Assembly: GCA_001603665.1 (NCBI GenBank)
Contig: LUZN01000046.1
Location: 1-41,097 of the forward strand
DNA from: Bacteroidales bacterium Bact_22
GTDB taxonomy: Bacteria; Bacteroidota; Bacteroidia; Bacteroidales; F082
DNA length: 41,097 bases
Direction: 5' to 3'
The number at the start of each line of letters is the position of its first letter. The stretch's first letter is position 1. A model generated the notes under the pieces. The model saw only the letters and a list, made by a program, of their open reading frames with translations. It did no database searches and was not told where the DNA came from. Positions 33,291-41,097 of this stretch are shown here, piece after piece. Position numbers and translations under genes: made by a program.

Positions 33291-33875
33291 ATGTATAGCT
33301 TCATTTCGGGAACCGTCGTTGAGAAGAATCCTACTTACGTAGTGCTTGATAATCAAGGGATTGGGTATTTGATAAACATCTCGTTGAACACTTTCACGGC
33401 CATAGGTGAGCAGCAGCACGTGAAGCTGTTTGTGCATCTTGCCATCCGTGAAGACGCGCATACCTTGTACGGATTCTACACCGAGGCCGAGCGCGAGCTC
33501 TTCCTTCAGCTCATCACGGTGTCGGGAGTGGGATGCAACACCGCCCGCCTCATATTGTCGTCGATGACAGTGAAAGAGGCGGCTGATGCCATCGCCACCA
33601 ACAATATCCGGATGATTCAGGGAGTGAAAGGCATAGGTGCCAAGACCGCCCAACGTATCGTCGTCGACCTGCACGATAAAGTCGGTAAACTCGAGGCGGG
33701 CGGTGATGAAAAATCTCCTACAGGATACAATACATTGAAAGATGAGGCGTTATCAGCATTAATGGTCTTAGGCTTCAACAAATCGAGTATCGAGAAGACC
33801 CTCGACAAGCTCCTCAAGCAGATGGAAAACCCGTCGGTGGAGGATCTTATCAAGGAGTCGCTAAGGCTTTTGTAA
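33291..33875 (+). CDS. ruvA: Holliday junction branch migration protein RuvA
   Basis: RuvA (194 aa) binds the four-way junction as a tetramer and positions the RuvB motors in recombinational repair. It opens MYSFISGTVVEKNPTYVVLD, the OB-fold domain. Two helix-hairpin-helix motifs follow: SGVGCNTARLILSSM (about 79-93) and VKGIGAKTAQRIVVDLHDKVG (about 110-130). A flexible linker and the C-terminal domain III, which contacts RuvB (ALMVLGFNKSSIEKTLDKLL), complete it. The neighbouring sprA gene starts 10 bases after the stop. ruvA followed by sprA is a recurrent order in Bacteroidetes. ruvB and ruvC are not in this window. Confidence 0.97.
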   Translation: MYSFISGTVVEKNPTYVVLDNQGIGYLINISLNTFTAIGEQQHVKLFVHLAIREDAHTLYGFYTEAERELFLQLITVSGVGCNTARLILSSMTVKEAADAIATNNIRMIQGVKGIGAKTAQRIVVDLHDKVGKLEAGGDEKSPTGYNTLKDEALSALMVLGFNKSSIEKTLDKLLKQMENPSVEDLIKESLRLL

Positions 33876-33885
33876 TTGTAAAATA

Positions 33886-36800
33886 ATGATTATCAGGAGG
33901 TTAATATATATTTTAACAATATCGCTTGTCTGCCTCAGCTTCACCGCTAAGGCTCAGACTGGCGACGACCCGTTCGGGATGGGCGACCAGTCGGGCATCC
34001 AGCTCAAGGATCCTGATAACATCACCCGTACCATCGAGTACGACCCGCTCACCGGACAGTACGTCTTCGTCAGCAAAATCGGCGACTTCACCTACCGCGA
34101 GCCTTACATCATGACGCAGGATCAGTTTTCCGACTACGTCCAGAAGCAGGCCGTGAAGGACTACTGGAAGGAACGCCGCGAATCGTCGATGGGCAACAAC
34201 AACGGCAACAGCCTGATACCTCCTATCTACGTCGGCGGTAAGGTGTTCGACAAGATCTTCGGCAGCAACACCATCGACATCAAGCTGCAAGGTTCGGCCG
34301 ACGTGACGTTCGGCATCAAATACCAGCGCCGCCGCGACCCTTCGCTCACCGTGGCGCAGCAACGAACCACCAACTTCGACTTCAACGAGAACATTCAGAT
34401 CAGCGCATCGGCCAAGATCGGCGAAAAGATCCAGTTTAAGATGAGCTACAACACCAAGACACAGTTCTCGTTTGAAAATAAATTCACCCTGAAATACGAA
34501 GGCGACGAAGACGACATCCTGCAACTCATCGAGGCAGGTAACGTAAGCATGCCTCTGCAGAGCACCTTAATCACTGGTACACAATCACTTTTCGGTTTCA
34601 AAACCAAATTAAAATTCGGAAAGACCACGGTGACAGCCATCGCCTCCTACCAGGAGAGTGAGACGCAGAACATTGCCGTGAGCGGCGGCGCCCTTACGCA
34701 GGAGTTCGAGCTCGAAGCCATCGACTACGAAGAAAACCGCCACTTCTTCCTGAGCCAATATTTCCGCGACAACTACGAGGCGGCCCTCGCCACCCTGCCG
34801 ACGGTGACATCCGACATCAACATCACCAAGGTCGAGGTGTGGGTGACAAACACCAACTCGAACTACGAAAACTGTCGTAACATAGTGGCATTCACCGACT
34901 TAGGTGAAGGTAAAGAAGAGTGGATATACAACCACGAGAAGGTGCATTCCAACATCTACGCCGGAGCGAAGCCTTATCCCGACAACGCAGCCAACACCCT
35001 CGTCCAAAACATGGACACCACACAGATACGTAACCTCAACACGGTGACATCATACCTCACCGGACAGGGTTACATCTCGGGTCGCGACTTCGAAAAGATT
35101 CAGAAGGCACGTAAGCTTACCTCCAACGAATACACGCTCAACCGTAAGCTCGGCTTCATCACCTTGAACGTCAACCTCAACTCCAACCAGACGCTGGCGG
35201 TGGCCTACCAATACACCGTCATCGGACAGGAAGGCGTGTTCCAGGTCGGTGAGTTCTCCGACCAAGGCATCCAGGAGCCTAACCTTTTGGTAACCAAGAT
35301 GTTGAAGAGTACCACCATCAACACCAAGATGCCGATGTGGAACCTCATGATGAAGAACGTATACAACATCCGTGCTTATCAGGTGTCGGCCAACAACTTC
35401 ACGATGAACATCCTCTATCTCGGTAACGACAACGGCGTGGCCACAGGCTACTTCGCCGACGCGCCGGATGCCATCCGAGAGAACTCGTTGCTCAACCTCA
35501 TGGGCATGGACCGTTTGAACAGCCAAAACAACCCTATCGAGGGCGGTGATGGCATGTTCGACTTCGTGAATGGCGCTTCGACCAACGGTGGTACCATCAA
35601 CGCGGCGACGGGACGTATCTACTTCACCGTGCTGGAGCCTTTCGGAAGCCAGATCAGGGATAAGATCTTCGCCGACTACCCGAATCTTGCCGACAAATAC
35701 GCTTACGACTCCTTGTACACCATGACGAAAGTTATGGCGCAGCAATATACCGACAAGAACAAATATCGTCTGGAAGGACGCTACACCTCATCGTCGGGCA
35801 GCGAAATCAACCTCAACGCGCTCAACGTGCAGCCAGGCTCTGTCCGCGTCACTGCTGGCGGTATCCCTCTTGTGGAAAATGTTGACTATACTGTCGACTA
35901 CACCCTCGGTCGCGTGACGATTCTCAACGAGGCCTTGCTTAACTCGGGAACAACCATCAACGTGTCGCTCGAGAACAACACCGCCTTATCGACAATACGC
36001 AAGACCTTCCTCGGTGCACGCGTGGAACACGAGATCAACCCGACGTTCCGCATCGGTGGAACGATACTCCACCTCAGCGAGCGTGCCTACACCACCAAGG
36101 TGAACTACAGCGACGAACCTATCTCCAACACCATCTACGGCGCCGACCTCAACTATCAGACTGAGTCACAATGGCTTACCGACATGCTCGACAAGCTGCC
36201 GCTGTACCAGACCAACGCTGTCTCGCGTATCATGGTGTCGGCTGAGGTGGCACGTTTCATCCAGGGCATCAACAAAAACTCCGACCAGACGGGCACCTCA
36301 TACATCGACGACTTCGAAGGAGCCAAGTCGACCATCGACATGCATCAGTGGAACTTCTGGCATCTCGCCAGCACGCCGCAAAACCAGAGCAACCTCTTCC
36401 CTGAAGGCGCTGCTGTGGGCTTGGAAAACGGCAAGAACCGCGCCAAGTTGGCATGGTATACCATCGACCAGTCGGTGTTCTACGACCGTTACGGTAACCT
36501 CCTTCCGCCTAACATCAACAACAACGAGTTGTCGGACAACCGCGTGCGTCAGGTGCTTCTCACCGAGATATACCCTAACCGCGACATCCAGGCAGGAACG
36601 TCGACCAACATGTCGGTGCTCAACCTCGCATACTACCCGAAAGATCGTGGTCCTTACAACTACGACACGCAGAACGTCAACGAAGACGGTTCCTTCAGCA
36701 ACCCTGAAGATCGCTGGGGCGGCGTGATGCGCGCCATCGAGTCGTCGGACTTCAACTCCACCAACGTGGAATATATCGAGTTCTGGATGATGGACCCGTT

Positions 36801-39800
36801 CTGCGATGAACAAGACCCTACCAACGTCGGTCAGCTGTATTTCAACCTCGGTGACGTGTCGGAAGACATCCTCCGCGACGGTCGTAAGGCCTACGAGCAC
36901 GGCTTGCCCACCACCGCAGTGGTCGAGAACGTCGACACCACGGTATGGGGCCGCGTGCCATCGCTGCAGGCTCTTGTCAACGCCTTCAACACCGATCCTA
37001 ACTCACGTCAGTATCAGGATATCGGCTACGACGGCTTGAACGACGCCGACGAGCAGTCGTTCCACTCCGACTTCCTCAACGTCATGAGGACTAAGCTCAA
37101 CGCCACGGCATACGAAAAACTCAGCGCCGACCCGTCGTCAGACAACTATCATTATTTCCGCGGCAGCGACCTTGACAACGACCCGCTTTATTCAAGCATC
37201 CTTGAAAGATATAAACGTTACAACGGCAACGAAGGCAACTCGCCTTCCGAGACCGAATACACCGAAGACTATACCACCAACAACAGCTCACTCCCCGATC
37301 AGGAAGACATCAATAACGACAACACCTTGAGCGAGTCGGAGAACTACTATCAGTACGTCATCGAGCTCGACCCAATGAAGATGCAGGCCTCTGGTCAGAA
37401 CTTCATCGCCGACATCCGCGAGGCCGTGGTGCAGGTCGCCAACGGCACGACGAAGCGAGTGAAATGGTATCAGTTCCGCATCCCTGTGCGCGAGCCTAAT
37501 CGCGTGGTGGGTAACATCGAAGGCTACAGCTCCATCCGCTTCATGAGGATGTTCCTCAAAGGCTTTAAGAACGACATCGTGTTGCGTTTCGCCACCCTCG
37601 ACCTCGTGAGAGGCGAATGGCGCACATATACCAACGCCATCCAGGCTCCAGGCGAATACCAGCCTGGCGACCAGACCAACCACACAGTGTTTGAGATGTC
37701 GGCTGTCAACGTGGAGGAGAACAGCGGCCGTTATCCGGTGCCTTACTGCATCCCGCCTGGCATCGAACAGGAGGTGTACACCGGCGCCACATCGACGGTG
37801 CGCCAGAACGAGCAGGCTCTGCAGCTCTCGGTGAAGAACCTCGTCGACGGCGACGCCCGCGGCGTGTATAAGACCACCGAGTTCGACTTCCGTTTCTATA
37901 AGAAACTCAAGATGTTTGTCCACGCCGAGAGCATGTACGACAGCAACCCGGTGCTCGACAACGAGGTGACGGCATTCGTCCGCTTCGGCTCCGACCTCAC
38001 CGACAACTACTACGAATACGAGGTGCCGCTGAAGATCACGCCATGGGGCACGTCGATAACCGACGAATACGGCATCTGGCCTGAGTCGAACAACTTCGAC
38101 ATCGACTTCGACAGAGTCGTGAAGGTGAAGTCAAACCGTAACACCGCCATGGCCAATGGCAACACCGAGATACGTCCTAACAGACTCTACACCGAAGCCG
38201 ACGGCAAGAACACCATCAAGGTGCTCGGTAACCCTACCATCAGCGAGGTACGCTCGATGATGATAGGCGTCAGAAACCCGAAGAAAGACGGTGAGGTGCC
38301 GCAAGACAAGAGCGTCATACTGTGGGTCAACGAGCTGCGTATGACCGACCTCACCAGCAATGGCGGCTACGCCGCGACAGGACGCGTGGAGGCATATCTC
38401 GCCGACCTCGGCCGCGTGTCGGTGGCCGGATCATATAAATCGGCAGGCTATGGCTCACTCGAGACCAAGATCACCGACAACGACATGAATGCACAGCGTT
38501 ACTACAGCGTGTCGGCCGACCTCGACCTCGGTAAGTTTATGGTACCCGAGAAGAGCGGCATGACGGTGCCGGTGCACTTCGACCATAACAACACCACCAT
38601 CACGCCGGAATACAACCCTCTCGACCCTGACGTGAAGCTCAAACGCTCGCTGCAGGACCTCGACAAGCACGGCAGAGACTCGCTCAACGCCTTGTCACGC
38701 GACGTGACGCGACAGACCAACTTCAACGTCACCAACCTGCGTAAAAACCGCGTCGGCGCTAAGAAGCCGCACTTCTGGGATGTGGAGAACCTCAACGCCT
38801 CGTACGCCTACACCAACCAGGAGCAGTCGACACCCGACATGGAATACAACCGCCAGAAGACACACCGCGGCGGCATAGGATACACCTACACCACAGGCGC
38901 TAAGCCTTGGACACCATTCGCACAAAAGAAATGGGCGTCGTCGCCACTAATGCAGATATTCAAAGACTTCAACCTCTATTATCTGCCAAAGAGCTTCTCG
39001 TTCAACACCGAGATGTACCGCCAGATTCACACGCAGAAGATGCGTAACAAGTCGTCGGGACTCATTTTGCTGAAGGAGACTGTGGCGAAGAGCTGGGACT
39101 GGTCGCGTAACTACGACTTCCGTTACGACATCACCAAGAACCTCAGCCTCACCTACACTGCACAGGCGCAGGCATACATCTACGAACCGGCCGGAAACCC
39201 GGAGCGTAACAGTGACGAGTGGAAAGCAAATAGAGACACGGTGCGTAACGAGATCATGAACTTCGGCTCGATATCGCGTTTCAACCAGTCGGTGAAGCTG
39301 AACTACACCATACCTATCAACAAGCTTCCGTATTGCGACTGGCTCGGATCGACCGTCGTCTACACCGGCAACTACCGCTGGTTAGCCAACTCGCGTTACA
39401 CCCAGGCACGACTGGGTAACTCCATCGAGAACGACAAGAGCTTGCAGTTTACGGCTACCGCCGATCTGACAAAGCTTTACAGCAGGTCGGCATACCTCAA
39501 GAAGGTGCTGTCGCCTCGTCGTAACAACAACGGTAGAAACCGAGGCGGTGAGAAGGAAAAGGAGAAGACCAACGACACCATCGCCAAGAAAGAAAAGAAG
39601 AGAGACTCCGAGTCGACACTCGGAAAAGCCATATTGGACAACACCTTACGCATACTTTGCAGTGTCAAGAAGGTGACGTTCACCTATTCGAAGACGACAG
39701 GCGTGGGCTTGCCGGGATTCATGAACAAACCTAATATGTTCGGCATGGACAACGCATGGTCGCCTGGCTTGGGCTTCGTCATCGGACAAAACAACAACGT

Positions 39801-41004
39801 GCTCAACAACGCCATCAACAAGGGATGGCTCACCACCGACTCGACCTTCAACCAGCCGTACACCGAACGACTCAGCGAGACGTATAATTATAAGGTATCT
39901 GTCGAGCCGTTCACCGACCTCAAGATCGAGGTCTCGGGCACACGCACCTACGCCGAGAACTTCTCGGAATACTTCCGCTACGACATGATGGGAATGTTCC
40001 AGTTCTACACCCCTACCACAGGCGGCAACTACAGCATCTCATATCTGATGACGGGAACATCATTCGTCAATGGCGACAAGCTCTTCAACAACCTCTGCGA
40101 CTACCGTCAGGAGATCGCCGACAGGTTGGCTCACCAGAACAAGGCATGGATCGGCATGGGCTCGCCTTATGTCGAAGACGAGGTGGCGCACGAGATATAT
40201 CCTTACGGGTACACATCTTCGCAGCAGGAGGTGCTCACCTACTCCTTCCTTGCAGCCTACAGCGGCAAGAGACCCGGCAAGGTGTCGCTCGGCCTCTTCC
40301 GGACAGTGGCATTGCCCAACTGGACCGTCAACTTCACGGGATTGTCGAAGATTCCTGCATTGAAGAAATATTTCAAGACCATCACGCTCACCCACGGATA
40401 TAAATCGACCTTCAGCGTCTCGGCTTGGGCCAACAACGTCAACTACAACGCCAACGAGCAGATGGCAGTGTTTACAGGCACTAACATGAGAATCCCGCAG
40501 TACGACGTGTCGCAGCTGATGCTCAGCGAGCAGTATGCGCCGCTTATCGGTGTCACGCTGGGCTTCAACAACTCGCTCACCCCTTCCATCGAATACAAGA
40601 AGTCGAGGACGATAACGCTGGGATTCAGCAACAACCAGATCACCGAGGTCAACGGTCGCGAGATTGTCATCGGATGCGGATACACCTTCAAAGACTTAGG
40701 TTTCAGCCTGTCGTTGTTCGACGGCAGCGGCTCAAAGAAGGTGAGTAACGACCTCAAGTTAAAGCTCGACCTCGGATTCAGAAGAGATGTCACGACATTG
40801 CGCAGCATCGACGAGCGCCACAGCCAGATCTCGGCCGGCCAGAACAAGATAAACGTCTATCTCACAGGCGATTACAACTTCAGCCAGCGTCTCGGCATGC
40901 AGGTGTTCTTCAAGTACGACATGACGAACCCGTTCATCGCCAATGCCTACAAGACAACCAACATCTTTGCGGGTATCACGGCACGCTTCAGCTTGACGCA
41001 ATAA
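33886..41004 (+). CDS. sprA: Type IX secretion translocon SprA (SOV)
   Basis: SprA is the giant 36-strand outer-membrane barrel through which T9SS cargo leaves the cell. The 2372-aa length is in the family range. The protein has a signal peptide (MIIRRLIYILTISLVCLSFTAKA, then Q) and the usual early motifs: NITRTIEYDPLTGQYVFVSK, IGDFTYREPYIMTQDQFSDY. In the C-terminal half RMTDLTSNGGYAATGRVEAY and VNELRMTDL are diagnostic. The C-terminus NIFAGITARFSLTQ is barrel-like. At about residues 1878-1912 there is a strongly charged Arg/Asn/Lys/Glu run (RRNNNGRNRGGEKEKEK and following), apparently a loop insertion. It shares the ruvA promoter. The three cargo genes with sorting domains in this window show that the system is in use. 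PorV, PorK-N and PorU are not here. Confidence 0.97.
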   Translation: MIIRRLIYILTISLVCLSFTAKAQTGDDPFGMGDQSGIQLKDPDNITRTIEYDPLTGQYVFVSKIGDFTYREPYIMTQDQFSDYVQKQAVKDYWKERRESSMGNNNGNSLIPPIYVGGKVFDKIFGSNTIDIKLQGSADVTFGIKYQRRRDPSLTVAQQRTTNFDFNENIQISASAKIGEKIQFKMSYNTKTQFSFENKFTLKYEGDEDDILQLIEAGNVSMPLQSTLITGTQSLFGFKTKLKFGKTTVTAIASYQESETQNIAVSGGALTQEFELEAIDYEENRHFFLSQYFRDNYEAALATLPTVTSDINITKVEVWVTNTNSNYENCRNIVAFTDLGEGKEEWIYNHEKVHSNIYAGAKPYPDNAANTLVQNMDTTQIRNLNTVTSYLTGQGYISGRDFEKIQKARKLTSNEYTLNRKLGFITLNVNLNSNQTLAVAYQYTVIGQEGVFQVGEFSDQGIQEPNLLVTKMLKSTTINTKMPMWNLMMKNVYNIRAYQVSANNFTMNILYLGNDNGVATGYFADAPDAIRENSLLNLMGMDRLNSQNNPIEGGDGMFDFVNGASTNGGTINAATGRIYFTVLEPFGSQIRDKIFADYPNLADKYAYDSLYTMTKVMAQQYTDKNKYRLEGRYTSSSGSEINLNALNVQPGSVRVTAGGIPLVENVDYTVDYTLGRVTILNEALLNSGTTINVSLENNTALSTIRKTFLGARVEHEINPTFRIGGTILHLSERAYTTKVNYSDEPISNTIYGADLNYQTESQWLTDMLDKLPLYQTNAVSRIMVSAEVARFIQGINKNSDQTGTSYIDDFEGAKSTIDMHQWNFWHLASTPQNQSNLFPEGAAVGLENGKNRAKLAWYTIDQSVFYDRYGNLLPPNINNNELSDNRVRQVLLTEIYPNRDIQAGTSTNMSVLNLAYYPKDRGPYNYDTQNVNEDGSFSNPEDRWGGVMRAIESSDFNSTNVEYIEFWMMDPFCDEQDPTNVGQLYFNLGDVSEDILRDGRKAYEHGLPTTAVVENVDTTVWGRVPSLQALVNAFNTDPNSRQYQDIGYDGLNDADEQSFHSDFLNVMRTKLNATAYEKLSADPSSDNYHYFRGSDLDNDPLYSSILERYKRYNGNEGNSPSETEYTEDYTTNNSSLPDQEDINNDNTLSESENYYQYVIELDPMKMQASGQNFIADIREAVVQVANGTTKRVKWYQFRIPVREPNRVVGNIEGYSSIRFMRMFLKGFKNDIVLRFATLDLVRGEWRTYTNAIQAPGEYQPGDQTNHTVFEMSAVNVEENSGRYPVPYCIPPGIEQEVYTGATSTVRQNEQALQLSVKNLVDGDARGVYKTTEFDFRFYKKLKMFVHAESMYDSNPVLDNEVTAFVRFGSDLTDNYYEYEVPLKITPWGTSITDEYGIWPESNNFDIDFDRVVKVKSNRNTAMANGNTEIRPNRLYTEADGKNTIKVLGNPTISEVRSMMIGVRNPKKDGEVPQDKSVILWVNELRMTDLTSNGGYAATGRVEAYLADLGRVSVAGSYKSAGYGSLETKITDNDMNAQRYYSVSADLDLGKFMVPEKSGMTVPVHFDHNNTTITPEYNPLDPDVKLKRSLQDLDKHGRDSLNALSRDVTRQTNFNVTNLRKNRVGAKKPHFWDVENLNASYAYTNQEQSTPDMEYNRQKTHRGGIGYTYTTGAKPWTPFAQKKWASSPLMQIFKDFNLYYLPKSFSFNTEMYRQIHTQKMRNKSSGLILLKETVAKSWDWSRNYDFRYDITKNLSLTYTAQAQAYIYEPAGNPERNSDEWKANRDTVRNEIMNFGSISRFNQSVKLNYTIPINKLPYCDWLGSTVVYTGNYRWLANSRYTQARLGNSIENDKSLQFTATADLTKLYSRSAYLKKVLSPRRNNNGRNRGGEKEKEKTNDTIAKKEKKRDSESTLGKAILDNTLRILCSVKKVTFTYSKTTGVGLPGFMNKPNMFGMDNAWSPGLGFVIGQNNNVLNNAINKGWLTTDSTFNQPYTERLSETYNYKVSVEPFTDLKIEVSGTRTYAENFSEYFRYDMMGMFQFYTPTTGGNYSISYLMTGTSFVNGDKLFNNLCDYRQEIADRLAHQNKAWIGMGSPYVEDEVAHEIYPYGYTSSQQEVLTYSFLAAYSGKRPGKVSLGLFRTVALPNWTVNFTGLSKIPALKKYFKTITLTHGYKSTFSVSAWANNVNYNANEQMAVFTGTNMRIPQYDVSQLMLSEQYAPLIGVTLGFNNSLTPSIEYKKSRTITLGFSNNQITEVNGREIVIGCGYTFKDLGFSLSLFDGSGSKKVSNDLKLKLDLGFRRDVTTLRSIDERHSQISAGQNKINVYLTGDYNFSQRLGMQVFFKYDMTNPFIANAYKTTNIFAGITARFSLTQ

Positions 41005-41047
41005 AAAAATATTTTTTGAATAATTAATTTTGATGCAAATAAAATTG

Positions 41048-41055
41048 TATTTTTG
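41048..41055 (+). promoter_or_regulatory. -7 element for a gene beyond the right edge
   Basis: TATTTTTG matches TAnnTTTG, with TTTG at 41029-41032 but only 15 bp between them. It follows the sprA stop by 43 bases and points out of the window. In many Bacteroidetes gcvH follows sprA, but that gene is not visible here. Confidence 0.45.
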
Positions 41056-41097
41056 CGGTGTAAATTATTGCGATACAATTTTGAATTTTTGAATTTT

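Noticed and set aside
1-41097. CRISPR array, tRNA or rRNA genes, prophage
   Set aside because: No regularly spaced repeats, cloverleaf-like sequences or phage structural genes were seen on either strand.

Overview
The window looks like a chromosomal segment of a member of the Bacteroidales (phylum Bacteroidota). The evidence is a SprA/SOV type IX secretion (T9SS) translocon gene directly after ruvA, three secreted proteins ending in T9SS type A sorting domains, repeated promoter elements of the Bacteroidetes form TAnnTTTG, weak Shine-Dalgarno signals with A-rich leaders, and typical family members (DUF4271 membrane protein, alpha-2-macroglobulin/PbpC pair, EttA). Composition is moderate GC in genes and AT-rich between them. 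I see no tRNA, rRNA, CRISPR array or prophage. No stretch longer than about 250 bases lacks a gene.

Layout. 1-736 (-): the 5' part of a DUF4271 membrane protein, cut by the window edge, divergent from pta-ackA (867-3089, +), the acetate/ATP pathway. 3213-10980 (+): a very large lipoprotein alpha-2-macroglobulin with an intact thioester motif, followed 1 bp later by pbpC (penicillin-binding protein 1C). 11162-17149 (+): a TPR lipoprotein with one membrane helix and a C-terminal regulator-like domain, then two T9SS cargo genes (an Asp-box protein and an M14 zinc carboxypeptidase). 17159-17488 (-): a 109-aa stand-alone PAS protein. 17573-23417 (+): a tightly packed run of LptF/LptG-type permease, two glycosyltransferases, ettA and a small Sel1-repeat protein. 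23433-25046 (+): a third T9SS cargo, whose 3' end overlaps convergent deoC (25039-25881, -). 25959-29198 (+): a porin-like outer-membrane protein, a Gate-domain membrane protein and an aldo/keto reductase with two C-terminal 4Fe-4S motifs. 29311-30579 (+): aspartate kinase. 30611-31180 (+): an AT-rich orphan lipoprotein, convergent with a REP-associated (RAYT/Y1) transposase (31196-31750, -). 31829-33049 (-): a PPi-type 6-phosphofructokinase. 33291-41004 (+): ruvA and sprA.

The strongest unexplained signal is repetitive. A 28-bp palindrome with arms GTAGAGACG and CGTCTCTAC around a 10-bp core occurs twice, base for base identical. One copy lies just upstream of the RAYT transposase and the other lies in frame inside the transposase's own coding sequence. 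A diverged member with the same 9-10-9 design lies in frame inside the TPR regulator gene. A second, unrelated family (TCATTTCGA...GAGAAATC) occurs as two half elements and one complete inverted repeat, all between genes. Together they suggest that a RAYT-REP system has spread locally and that its elements are tolerated as coding sequence. Most of the other genes concern the cell envelope: T9SS translocon and cargos, peptidoglycan repair and protease defence, glycan building and export.
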